From: Algoriphagus kandeliae
GTDB lineage: Bacteria; Bacteroidota; Bacteroidia; Cytophagales; Cyclobacteriaceae
Assembly (NCBI RefSeq): GCF_004571135.1
Contig: NZ_SPSB01000004.1
Location: forward strand, 1-64,000
DNA length: 64,000 nt
Reading direction: 5' to 3'
Part shown: piece after piece, positions 18,301 to 27,049 of the stretch
How the letters are laid out: each line of letters opens with the position of its first letter
Numbering within the stretch: position 1 is the first letter of the stretch
Position numbers and translations under genes: made by a program
The notes under the pieces: generated by a model
Seen by the model: only the letters and a program-made list of their open reading frames with translations
The model's database searches: none
Told to the model about the DNA's origin: nothing

Positions 18301-19692
18301 TTATAAAATATACTGAGAAAGATCTCTGTTTTTAACCAGGGAATTCAATCGCTCCTGAACCATTTCTTTGGTGATCATGATTCGGGAATTCGGTTCAATA
18401 CTATCCGGCACATCAAATAGAAAGTCATTGAGAAGATGGGACATCACAGTATGAAGTCTTCTCGCACCAATATTTTCCACTTCTTGATTGATCAAAAATG
18501 CAATTCGTGCAATCTCATCAATGGCTTCCTCATTAAACTCTAAATAAACCCCTTCTGCTTCAAATAAAGCTTGATATTGCTTGGTCAATGCATTTTTAGG
18601 CTCTCTAAGAATTCTGGAAAAATCCTCCTGAGTAAGGCTATTTAACTCCACGCGAATCGGAAAACGACCCTGAAGTTCTGGAATCAAATCTGAAGGTTTG
18701 CTTACATGGAATGCTCCTGCAGCTATGAATAAAATATGATCGGTATTGATCACTCCATACTTGGTATTTACAGAGGAACCCTCCACGATTGGAAGCAAAT
18801 CCCGTTGTACACCTTCCCGGCTCACATCAGGCCCACCTCCATTTTTACCGGACTTGGAAGCGATTTTATCAATTTCGTCAATGAAAATGATTCCATTATT
18901 CTCAGCAAGTTTGATTGCCTCTTCTTTGACTTCATCAAAATCGATCAATTTGGAAATCTCCTCCTCAAGTAAAACTTTCCGAGCCTCTGCGATACTCAAT
19001 TTTCTTTTTTTAGTGCGCTTAGGCATCATACCTGAAATCATATCCTGAAGCCCGGCCATGCTAGCATCATCCATCATTCCGTTTCCGATCATTCCAATTC
19101 CAACCGGTGAAGATGCCTTTACATTAATTTCAATCTTTCGTTCATCTAGCTCGCCATTTTGGAGTTTCTCCCGAAATCGTTCACGTGTTCGCTCATTAAG
19201 TTCCTGATCATTTGCAGGTTCTTCTTCTTGAGTGGTTGAAACAGGAGTTCTGAAACCAGCACCTTTTACTGGCGGAATCAAAATATCCAAGATCTGCTCT
19301 TCAACAGCTTCAGCAGCGCGTGCTTTAACGGCTTCATTTTTAACCTCTCTAACTAAATGAACTGACTGCTCTACTAAGTCCCGAACCATGCTCTCCACGT
19401 CCCGGCCCACATAGCCAACTTCTGTAAATTTGGAAGCCTCCACTTTTGTGAATGGAGCTTGCGCCACTTTCGCTAACCTTCTAGCTATTTCGGTTTTACC
19501 CACTCCGGTCGAACCGATCATGAGGATATTATTAGGAACAATATCTTTTTGGATATCGGATTTGACCATCATCCTACGGATACGGTTTCGTAAGGCAATT
19601 GCCACATTTCGCTTGGCATCGCCCTGACCGATAATATATTTATCAAGCTCCGCTACAATTTGTCGAGGAGTGAGTGAAAATGTCTGATTCAT
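18301..19692 (-). CDS. hslU: HslU ATPase of the HslUV protease
   Basis: HslU is the AAA+ unfoldase that feeds HslV. The 463-residue protein has Walker A GSTGVGKT (60-67) and Walker B IIFIDEIDKI. The intermediate I-domain (about 110-240) distinguishes HslU from ClpX, and the C-terminal tail ending in QYIL is the part known to dock into HslV. hslV is not adjacent. It lies 72 bases downstream of lon on the same strand, with a weak hairpin in the gap (19717-19733), so partial readthrough from lon is possible. Confidence 0.97.
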   Translation of the reverse strand: MNQTFSLTPRQIVAELDKYIIGQGDAKRNVAIALRNRIRRMMVKSDIQKDIVPNNILMIGSTGVGKTEIARRLAKVAQAPFTKVEASKFTEVGYVGRDVESMVRDLVEQSVHLVREVKNEAVKARAAEAVEEQILDILIPPVKGAGFRTPVSTTQEEEPANDQELNERTRERFREKLQNGELDERKIEINVKASSPVGIGMIGNGMMDDASMAGLQDMISGMMPKRTKKRKLSIAEARKVLLEEEISKLIDFDEVKEEAIKLAENNGIIFIDEIDKIASKSGKNGGGPDVSREGVQRDLLPIVEGSSVNTKYGVINTDHILFIAAGAFHVSKPSDLIPELQGRFPIRVELNSLTQEDFSRILREPKNALTKQYQALFEAEGVYLEFNEEAIDEIARIAFLINQEVENIGARRLHTVMSHLLNDFLFDVPDSIEPNSRIMITKEMVQERLNSLVKNRDLSQYIL

Positions 19693-19764
19693 ATTTCTAA
19701 TTTTTAAAAATCAATACTTACCACAAGGGTAAGAAAATCTATTTCTCCCTTTAGTTATTTTTTT

Positions 19765-22239
19765 TCAATTAGAGGATTTCTCCTCTTGAAAAACGAAGTG
19801 AAGGGGATGATTAACTTTTGATTTGAGTAATGCTATGTCAAGAACCTCACTTACTGAATCTACGAAGTGAAATTCCAACCCTTTAAGATAATTTTCATTG
19901 ATTTCATCAATATCCCGCTTGTTCTTTTTGCAGAGGATAATCTCGCGGATTCCAGCACGTTTAGCAGCCAAGATTTTTTCCTTGATTCCTCCCACTGGCA
20001 ATACTTTTCCAATCAAACTGATTTCTCCTGTCATCGCCAATTTGGATTTCACCTTTCGCTGTGTATAGACAGAAGCCATGGCTGTTAACATAGTGATTCC
20101 AGCAGATGGGCCATCCTTCGGTACCGCTCCCGCAGGCACATGGATATGCAAGTCATATTGATCAAAGATGCGGTAATCTATTCCCAACTCCTCAGCTCTT
20201 GATTTCAGATAAGAAAGCGCAGTCATGGCAGATTCTTTCATCACATCTCCTAGCTGTCCGGAAAGAGTCAAACGCCCTTTTCCACGACTCAAGCTGGATT
20301 CTATGAATAGAATTTCTCCTCCTACACTAGTCCAAGCCAGTCCAGTAACTACACCAGCTATGGAATTATCCTGATAAGTTTCCTTATCGAAAATCTCCGC
20401 ACCCAAAACCTTTCTAACAGTTTCGGAATTGATTCTTGGATCATACTCTTCCTCCATTGCAATGGATTTTGCCACATGACGGACCACTTTTCCAATTGCA
20501 CGCTCCAAATTCCGAACGCCGGATTCAAGAGTATAATCTTCGATGATTTTCACCAAAGCAGATTTGTCGAATCGAATTTGATTGGCCTTTAAGCCATGTT
20601 CTTTTCGCTGCTTGGGCACCAAATGACGCTTAGCAATCTCGACCTTTTCCTCTTGGGTATACCCGGTCACTTCGATGATTTCCATTCGATCCCGAAGTGC
20701 AGGCTGAATAGTATCCAAAGAATTGGCTGTAGCAATGAATAGGACCTTACTCAAATCATACTCTACTTCCAAGAAGTTGTCCATAAAAGCAAAATTCTGC
20801 TCCGGATCCAGTACTTCAAGGAAAGCTGAACTGGGATCTCCTCTGAAATCCGAAGAAAGCTTATCGATTTCATCCAATACAAAAACAGGATTGGATGTCT
20901 TGACCTTCTTCATATTCTGAATAATCTTTCCAGGCATCGCTCCCACGTAGGTTTTTCGATGTCCTCGGATCTCAGCTTCATCATGAAGACCACCTAAAGA
21001 CATTCGAATATATTTTCTTCCCAAAGCAGCTGCTATGGATTTACCCAAAGAAGTTTTTCCGACTCCAGGAGGGCCATACAAACAAAGAATTGGACCTTTT
21101 AAATCTTGCTTCAACTTCAAGACCGCCAAATATTCGATGATTCGATCTTTGACTTTTTCCAATCCAAAATGATCAGTATCCAGCACTTTTCGAGCATGCT
21201 TCAGGTCGAAATTGTCTTGAGTATACTCATTCCATGGCAATTCAACCATGGTTTCCGCATAGTTGAGTGCAATAGGATATTCTGCTGCGGAAGGATTAAT
21301 TCGAAGAATTTTATCCAGCTCTTTTTCAAAATGCTTTTTTACCTCTGGCGACCAGTTTTTCTGAGCTCCTCGAGCACGTAAATCTTCTACTTCTTTTTCG
21401 GGACCTTCTTCACCTAATTCGGTTTGAAGGATTTTCATCTGCTGTCGCAAGAAATAATCCCGTTGCTGCTGATCGATATCGGTATGAACCTTTTTCTGAA
21501 TCTCTGACTTGAGCTCCAGCATTTGAATATCCTTCAGCATAAACTCCAGCAACAAAGTAGCCCTTTCTACACCATCATTTATCTCCAATAATTTTTGCTT
21601 GGACTCTACAGGTGCATTAATGTTGGAGGAAAGAAAATGGGTCAAAAAAGGCGTATTGTCGATATTATCCAAAGCAACCTGTGCCTCCCGAGGAATCTCA
21701 GGATTCAAGTGCAATATTCGGGTAGCAGCTTCTTTTAAGGATTCCTCTAAGGCTTTTACTCTTTTGGAAGATTTAGGAAAATTTTCATCTAAATACTTCA
21801 CATTAGCCACAAAATAAGGATCATCTGTAACCTGCTCTTCAATCTGGAAGCGCTTTTTCCCTTGGATAATAATCGTAGTGTTCCCATCCGGCAATACGAT
21901 CATCTTGATGATTTTGGCAACTGTTCCAACCTGGTAAATATCTTCCCAACTTGGGTCATCTACGTTAGGATTGATTTGAGCACAAACCCCAACGAGTTTA
22001 TCACCTTTTTGGGCTTTTTTGACCAGTTTGATGGATCGCTGTCTACCAACTGTGATAGGAATTACCACACCCGGAAAAAGCACTGTATTGCGGACCGATA
22101 AAATCGGTATTTGTTCTTTAAAATCTTCGGTACCTTGCTGACCATCCTCTTCATCGGTAATTAATTGGATCAAATCCCCTTCATTGGCATAATCTCCGAC
22201 AATCAGATTTTCAAATAAGGACTTTTCAAATTGGCTCAT
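19765..22239 (-). CDS. lon: Lon endopeptidase La
   Basis: Lon is a cytoplasmic ATP-dependent serine protease that removes misfolded and regulatory proteins. The 824-residue protein has the N-terminal Lon domain ([14 protein letters not shown], from about 44), a coiled-coil linker, Walker A GPPGVGKT (389-396) and Walker [11 protein letters not shown]. In the protease domain the catalytic dyad is Ser712 (PKDGPSAG) and Lys753 (GGIKEK). Directly upstream of its ATG are the 11-base motif shared with hsp20 and a GACAG/CTGTC inverted repeat. Confidence 0.98.
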   Translation of the reverse strand: MSQFEKSLFENLIVGDYANEGDLIQLITDEEDGQQGTEDFKEQIPILSVRNTVLFPGVVIPITVGRQRSIKLVKKAQKGDKLVGVCAQINPNVDDPSWEDIYQVGTVAKIIKMIVLPDGNTTIIIQGKKRFQIEEQVTDDPYFVANVKYLDENFPKSSKRVKALEESLKEAATRILHLNPEIPREAQVALDNIDNTPFLTHFLSSNINAPVESKQKLLEINDGVERATLLLEFMLKDIQMLELKSEIQKKVHTDIDQQQRDYFLRQQMKILQTELGEEGPEKEVEDLRARGAQKNWSPEVKKHFEKELDKILRINPSAAEYPIALNYAETMVELPWNEYTQDNFDLKHARKVLDTDHFGLEKVKDRIIEYLAVLKLKQDLKGPILCLYGPPGVGKTSLGKSIAAALGRKYIRMSLGGLHDEAEIRGHRKTYVGAMPGKIIQNMKKVKTSNPVFVLDEIDKLSSDFRGDPSSAFLEVLDPEQNFAFMDNFLEVEYDLSKVLFIATANSLDTIQPALRDRMEIIEVTGYTQEEKVEIAKRHLVPKQRKEHGLKANQIRFDKSALVKIIEDYTLESGVRNLERAIGKVVRHVAKSIAMEEEYDPRINSETVRKVLGAEIFDKETYQDNSIAGVVTGLAWTSVGGEILFIESSLSRGKGRLTLSGQLGDVMKESAMTALSYLKSRAEELGIDYRIFDQYDLHIHVPAGAVPKDGPSAGITMLTAMASVYTQRKVKSKLAMTGEISLIGKVLPVGGIKEKILAAKRAGIREIILCKKNKRDIDEINENYLKGLEFHFVDSVSEVLDIALLKSKVNHPLHFVFQEEKSSN

Positions 22240-22242
22240 ATA

Positions 22243-22268
22243 GACATTTTGACAGACAAGCTGTCGGT
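22243..22268 (-). promoter_or_regulatory. Possible operator in the lon leader
   Basis: The motif GACATTTTGAC (plus strand, 22243-22253) is identical to one upstream of hsp20. It adjoins an inverted repeat GACAG-N5-CTGTC (22251-22255 and 22261-22265). It starts only 4 bases from the lon ATG, so it would act in the leader rather than at -33. A heat-shock regulator site is an inference. Confidence 0.4.
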
Positions 22269-22366
22269 TTAATGCAAATTTTCTATTTAAAACTCTTTAT
22301 TCTCTGCGTAGGCATTGAAGGTTCAAGCCTTATGCCAAAGGGAAATGGGGTCATATTGGCAGAGTC

Positions 22367-22394
22367 AAAAAAACCGAGCCTTTCAGCCCGGTTT
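22367..22394 (-). terminator. Terminator after rseP
   Basis: On the minus strand AAACCGGGCTGAAAGGCTCGGTTT folds with an AAACCG/CGGTTT base plus an inner GC pair set. It is followed by T residues and lies 28 bases past the rseP stop. Confidence 0.7.
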
Positions 22395-22421
22395 AAATTA
22401 GCTACTAAATCCTAATTACGG

Positions 22422-23738
22422 TTAACCCGTGATAAATTTCAAAATATCATTTCCAATAGCGAAAACCATCAAGACCAATAGAATGGCCATCCCTACTTTT
22501 TGAGCATTTTCCAGGAATCTATCAGAAGGAGCTCTTCCTGAAACCATCTCGTATAAAAGAAACATTACATGTCCTCCATCCAATGCCGGGATAGGAAGTA
22601 GGTTCATAAAGGCCAAAATCATGGAAATCAAACCGGTAATACTCCAAAACTTACCCCAATCCCAGGAATCACCATAGATTTTCGCCATCCCGATTGGGCC
22701 ACTGACATTCTTGACAGAAACCTCACCGGTAAACATTTTACCCAAAGCTTTGGCATTGATAATCACCACGCTAAATGCTCGTTCTGTTCCCTTGCTCAAT
22801 GCTTCTGCAAATCCATATTTTCGCTTCACTGGCTCAATCAAAGGATTGGCTGCGATTCCGATTGTACCTTCGGCAGAAACTGCAACAGCTATGGTATCTT
22901 GAACACCTTCCGACTCTACCACCAAGTTGGCTTCTTGATTTTTCAAATCAGCCAAGGCTGATTGCAATTCATCAAAATATTGGATAGGCTTTCCGTTTAC
23001 AGCTAGGATTTTATCTCCCTTTTTCAACCCAGCTTCCGCTGCTGATTCTTCCGGTGCGACTGCAAACAAATTAAAAGGATAACGAATGGAAACAAATTTG
23101 GAAAAAGCCTCTTCAGAATTGAAGGAATTGATAAATCCTCGAGGGATTTCTACCTTTACTTGCTCACCATTTCGATCTACAGTGTAATATCCATTTTCAG
23201 CAAGCAATACACTACCACTGCTCAATTCATTCAAGCTTTGGTAAGGCTGCCCATTTACATCAATGATTTTGTCACCTGTTTTAAGACCGATTGACTCTCC
23301 ATATTCGTATGCTACGATGCCGTTTTCGATGATTTGATCTCTGGAAAAAAAGGTTTCTCCATTGCTGTAAACTAAAAACACGAAGATGATAATACCAGTA
23401 ATCACATTCACAATGATGCCTCCTAGCATCACTATCAAGCGCTGCCAAGCTGGCTTGGACCGAAACTCCCAAGGTTGAGGCTCAGAGGACAATTGCTCGG
23501 TATCCATGGACTCATCGACCATGCCGGAAATTTTCACAAAGCCACCCAAAGGAATCGCTCCTATGGAATATTCTGTCTCACCCCACTGAAACCCAGCGAT
23601 TTTGGGAGGAAATCCAATCGAAAATTTTTCTACTCGCATGCCAAAAAGCTTGGCAGTTAATAAGTGTCCCAACTCATGTAATCCTACCAGGATAGACAAT
23701 CCAAGTAAAAGCTGGCCCACCATAATCAATGTATCCAT
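22422..23738 (-). CDS. rseP: RseP-type site-2 zinc metalloprotease
   Basis: This 438-residue intramembrane protease cleaves anti-sigma factors and signal-peptide remnants. The zinc motif HELGH is at residues 21-25 in the first transmembrane helix. Tandem periplasmic PDZ domains follow (LKTGDKIIDVNGQPY and LKKGDKILAVNGKP). The C-terminal NLLPIPALDGGH motif supplies the third zinc ligand region. Its start overlaps the dxr stop by one base. The rseP-dxr pairing is common in bacteria. No ECF sigma/anti-sigma pair is in the window. Confidence 0.96.
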   Translation of the reverse strand: MDTLIMVGQLLLGLSILVGLHELGHLLTAKLFGMRVEKFSIGFPPKIAGFQWGETEYSIGAIPLGGFVKISGMVDESMDTEQLSSEPQPWEFRSKPAWQRLIVMLGGIIVNVITGIIIFVFLVYSNGETFFSRDQIIENGIVAYEYGESIGLKTGDKIIDVNGQPYQSLNELSSGSVLLAENGYYTVDRNGEQVKVEIPRGFINSFNSEEAFSKFVSIRYPFNLFAVAPEESAAEAGLKKGDKILAVNGKPIQYFDELQSALADLKNQEANLVVESEGVQDTIAVAVSAEGTIGIAANPLIEPVKRKYGFAEALSKGTERAFSVVIINAKALGKMFTGEVSVKNVSGPIGMAKIYGDSWDWGKFWSITGLISMILAFMNLLPIPALDGGHVMFLLYEMVSGRAPSDRFLENAQKVGMAILLVLMVFAIGNDILKFITG

Positions 23739-24904
23739 TATACGTACTGTTTTATTAATTCTTTGGAAATAGTTCGAACCTGCTCATCACTCGCCACATA
23801 ATCCTCCAAGCTTGGGTGACTGATGAAATCCGCACGGTTCATTGCGTTTTCAATCAACTCAGACATTTGCAAAAATCCAATCTGATCTTTGAGGAAAGCT
23901 TCCACGGCAATTTCATTGGCTGCATTGAGCATACAAGGAGCATTTCCTCCTTTCTCCAAAGCATCAAAAGCCAGTTGAAGGTTCCGGAAGGTTTTCAAAT
24001 CAGGTTGTTCGAAAGTCAAATTGGGATAATTTAAGAAATCAAACCGCTCAAAATCACTTTTCAGTCGGTGAGGATAGCTCAAAGCAAACTGAATAGGGAT
24101 ACGCATATCGGGAAGTCCGAGTTGTGCTTTAATGGATCCATCTTCAAACTGAATCAAGGAATGAATAATACTTTGAGGATGGACAACTACCTCTATTTGA
24201 TCGGTATCTAAACCAAAGAGCCATTTTGCCTCAATCACCTCCAGACCTTTATTCATCAGCGAAGCAGAATCAATGGTGATTTTCGCCCCCATATCCCAGT
24301 TAGGATGCTTTAAGGCTTGTTCTTTGGTTACTGATTCAAGAAACTGGCGGTCTTTTCCTCTAAATGGTCCTCCCGAGGCAGTTAAAATGATTTTTTCGAT
24401 TGGGTTATGCCACTCTCCTACCAAACATTGGAAAATTGCCGAATGCTCAGAATCAACCGGATAAATATTGACAGCGTTTTCTTTGGCAAGTTGGGTAATG
24501 ATTTCACCAGCAACTACTAACGTTTCCTTATTTGCTAAAGCGATTTGTTTTCCAGCCCGAATAGCCTGAACAGTAGGAATTAGCCCTGAATAACCAACCA
24601 ATGCAGTCAAGACCACATCAATGGTTTCCATCTCCACCACCTGCGCTAATGCTTTGGGACCTGCAAAAACTTTGATGTCATGAGGGATCAAGGCATCTTT
24701 TACTACTTGATACTTAGCTTCATTGGTAATGACTACCGCATTGGGCTGAAATTCCAAAGCCTGTTGAATAAGTAAATCGCAATTGTTTTGAGCGGTCAAT
24801 ACTTCTACCTGAAAGTCCTCAGGATGCTGACGAATCACATCTAGGGTTTGTCTACCAATACTTCCGGTACTACCCAAGATGGCTACGCGCTTCAATTCTG
24901 ACAT
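23738..24904 (-). CDS. dxr: 1-deoxy-D-xylulose 5-phosphate reductoisomerase
   Basis: DXR converts DXP to MEP with NADPH and a divalent metal, the committed step of the non-mevalonate isoprenoid pathway. The 388-residue protein has the NADPH motif GSTGSIG (11-17), the substrate/metal segments VDSEHSAIFQ and TASGGPF, and the CMLNAANEIAVEAF region near the C-terminus. It is followed by rseP with a one-base overlap. The partial gene at the right edge looks like ispG of the same pathway. Confidence 0.97.
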   Translation of the reverse strand: MSELKRVAILGSTGSIGRQTLDVIRQHPEDFQVEVLTAQNNCDLLIQQALEFQPNAVVITNEAKYQVVKDALIPHDIKVFAGPKALAQVVEMETIDVVLTALVGYSGLIPTVQAIRAGKQIALANKETLVVAGEIITQLAKENAVNIYPVDSEHSAIFQCLVGEWHNPIEKIILTASGGPFRGKDRQFLESVTKEQALKHPNWDMGAKITIDSASLMNKGLEVIEAKWLFGLDTDQIEVVVHPQSIIHSLIQFEDGSIKAQLGLPDMRIPIQFALSYPHRLKSDFERFDFLNYPNLTFEQPDLKTFRNLQLAFDALEKGGNAPCMLNAANEIAVEAFLKDQIGFLQMSELIENAMNRADFISHPSLEDYVASDEQVRTISKELIKQYV

Positions 24905-25072
24905 GTAATTATATTTTGAAAATTAACCAGCCCTTAAAAAGGAAAGTTTTGGTGATGGCTGACAAAATTACAAGATGCCGAGACTTTTCCTTGTACAATT
25001 CGTCAGTTTTTCCCCTTCGGAAAAGTTTTTGAGACGGAATATCCTTAAAAGATGTGAATTCGTCCAACGGAA

Positions 25073-26557
25073 ATGAATTTTGATCGTCAGGTTGAAAAAC
25101 GGAAAAGCATGGAAAACCTACTTAAAACTACAGCAATTGGATTCATGGCGGGAATAGCCGGAGCTGCCTTTTGGAGTGTCACTGACCTTTCTCCAGAGGA
25201 ATCTCCTGTAACCAAGCCCATCAAAATTGAAGAAAGCAGTTCGCTTTCTGTTCCTGAAGATTTTGAGCCTGTACCTCGGACTTTTTCGACCAATCCTCCA
25301 ATTTCCTTTGTTGCTGCTTCGGAAAACAGCACTGAATCAGTGGTCTTCATCAAAAACTTTTCAGGAAGCGACCCAAGAAGGTATAGTATGTTTGACTTTT
25401 TCTTCGGAACAGGTCCTACTCAACAAGTCAGTACTGGTTCAGGGGTAATCATTTCCGATGATGGCTACATTATCACCAATAACCATGTAATTGACCGGGC
25501 TGAGACTATTGAAGTCATCCATAAAAAACGCACCTATCAGGCTCGATTAGTTGGAACTGACAAGAATACAGACATAGCTGTTTTAAAAATTGATGCAAAA
25601 AACCTTCCTGCTATCAAGCGGGGAAGTTCTCGGGATTTACAAATCGGAGAATGGGTTATTGCCGTGGGAAACCCTTTCAACCTAACTTCTACCGTCACTG
25701 CTGGAATTGTATCAGCTAAAGAACGACAAATCAATATTCTTGGTGGTGATTTTCCATTGGAAAGTTTCATTCAAACTGATGCTCCCATTAACCCTGGTAA
25801 CTCCGGTGGCGCTTTGGTGAATGTAGAAGGGGAATTGGTGGGAATCAATACTGCTATCCTTTCCCGAACTGGTTCCTACACAGGGTATGGGTTTGCTGTA
25901 CCAGTTGACATTGCCATGAAAGTTGCCAATGACCTCATCAAATATGGAGAGGTTCAAAAAGCCATTCCAGGAATTGAGGCCGTTGAAATCACACCTGAGT
26001 TGGCTGAAGAAATGGATATTGAATCTCTTGACGGTGTTATCGTCACTCATGTGATACGGGAGGGAGCAGCTGAGTCAGCCGGCATAAAAAGAAGTGATGT
26101 GATCGTACAGATCGATGATCAAAAAATCACTGGAATGGGAAGTTTTGAAGAGGCCCTTTCCTACCATTATCCGGGCGATCAAATCAAAGTTTCCTTCACT
26201 CGTGAAGGAAAACTTAACTCCGCAACCCTAACCCTTCAAAATTTGGAAGGAGGAACAGGAATTCTAAAACGGGAATATTATAGTTCAAGACTTTTGGGAG
26301 CCAGATTAGAAGCCGTCAATGCGATCGAAAAGGACCGACTTGATATTTCTTATGGAATAAAAATTACAGCCCTTACAAGAGGTTATCTGAGAGACTTAGG
26401 CTTGCGTGATGGATTTGTATTGACTCAAATCAATCGAGAACCAGCCAAGGATCCAGAAAAAGTAGGGAAATTCTTGGAAGATTTTAGTGGCAAACTGCTT
26501 TTAGAGGGCGTTGCACCGAATGGTCAACCATTCATGCAAAGTTATACTGTTAGATAA
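25073..26557 (+). CDS. Second Do-like (HtrA) serine protease
   Basis: A 494-residue paralogue of the protease at 11816-13306, again an envelope protease/chaperone. The triad is His138 (TNNHVI), Asp167 (NTDIAVLKID) and Ser244 (GNSGGAL), with two PDZ-like domains after about residue 280. The hydrophobic segment starts near residue 15, so translation may really begin at Met13 (ATG at 25109), which gives a normal signal-anchor start. It is monocistronic, divergent from dxr, and ends at a strong terminator. The two copies probably divide substrates or conditions. Confidence 0.94.
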   Translation: MNFDRQVEKRKSMENLLKTTAIGFMAGIAGAAFWSVTDLSPEESPVTKPIKIEESSSLSVPEDFEPVPRTFSTNPPISFVAASENSTESVVFIKNFSGSDPRRYSMFDFFFGTGPTQQVSTGSGVIISDDGYIITNNHVIDRAETIEVIHKKRTYQARLVGTDKNTDIAVLKIDAKNLPAIKRGSSRDLQIGEWVIAVGNPFNLTSTVTAGIVSAKERQINILGGDFPLESFIQTDAPINPGNSGGALVNVEGELVGINTAILSRTGSYTGYGFAVPVDIAMKVANDLIKYGEVQKAIPGIEAVEITPELAEEMDIESLDGVIVTHVIREGAAESAGIKRSDVIVQIDDQKITGMGSFEEALSYHYPGDQIKVSFTREGKLNSATLTLQNLEGGTGILKREYYSSRLLGARLEAVNAIEKDRLDISYGIKITALTRGYLRDLGLRDGFVLTQINREPAKDPEKVGKFLEDFSGKLLLEGVAPNGQPFMQSYTVR

Positions 26558-26584
26558 AGAGAGGGCTTCAGCCTTCTCTTTTTC
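26556..26584 (+). terminator. Terminator after the second Do-like protease
   Basis: A 9-bp stem (26558-26566 against 26571-26579, one G-T wobble) with the loop TTCA, followed by TTTTT. Confidence 0.9.
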
Positions 26585-26632
26585 CTTGGTATCCTATCAA
26601 AATATTCTTTAGATTTAAGAAAGTGCCGATTT

Positions 26633-27046
26633 ATGAAATCACTCCCACCATCTTGCGAACAGTGTTTTGAACAATTTAAAGTAGCCCTGGAAGATCTTCG
26701 TCTTTTTGTTCAGCAATCAAAGAATAAGGAACTTTCTGAAGTCTATAGCCGAGAACTTATCGCGAATTTCGAAGTAGCCCATGAGCTCGCATTAAAAGTC
26801 ATCAAAACCTATCTGAAAAATCAAGGTAAGGGGCCTTTCTCAGGTTCTAGAGATTTGACCGTGGAAGCCTTTCATGCTGATTTAATTGATGATGGAAAAG
26901 CCTGGCTAGATATTGTGATTGATCGGATTCAGTATAATCCAATTTATGATTTAGATACACAGAAGACTTTCTTGGATAATATTTGCCATAAATACATCCA
27001 ACTTTTTGAAAAATTTGAGGATACGATGGAGAAAAAGCTCTATTGA
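26633..27046 (+). CDS. HEPN protein, HI0074/HepT-like nucleotidyltransferase partner
   Basis: This 137-residue all-helical protein matches the nucleotidyltransferase substrate-binding family (HI0074/HepT type). Recognisable parts are FEVAHELALKVIKTYL, the conserved SRDLTVEAFHADLIDDGKAWLD block (here 72-93) and the terminal DRxxxxxxY region. In HepT toxins that last motif is R-x4-H and forms the RNase site. Here Arg98 is present but the expected histidine is Pro103 (RIQYNP), so RNase activity is doubtful. The usual neighbouring MNT-type nucleotidyltransferase is missing. It converges on dnaA with a 3-base gap. Confidence 0.8.
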   Translation: MKSLPPSCEQCFEQFKVALEDLRLFVQQSKNKELSEVYSRELIANFEVAHELALKVIKTYLKNQGKGPFSGSRDLTVEAFHADLIDDGKAWLDIVIDRIQYNPIYDLDTQKTFLDNICHKYIQLFEKFEDTMEKKLY

Positions 27047-27049
27047 ATT

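Noticed and set aside
19717..19733. Hairpin CTTACC/GGTAAG between lon and hslU
   Set aside because: Six base pairs without a proper T tract on the minus strand. It may cause some pausing but cannot be called a terminator, so lon-hslU readthrough is left open.
25009..25031. Terminator-like hairpin upstream of the second Do-like protease
   Set aside because: TTTTCC/GGAAAA followed by GTTTTTG looks like a weak terminator, but no plus-strand gene precedes it. It could be a leader attenuator, but a 6-bp AT-rich stem is too weak to call.
11816..26557. Recent tandem duplication of the Do-like protease
   Set aside because: The two copies are 12 kb apart, on opposite strands, and differ widely outside the catalytic motifs. 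They are old paralogues, not a recent repeat.
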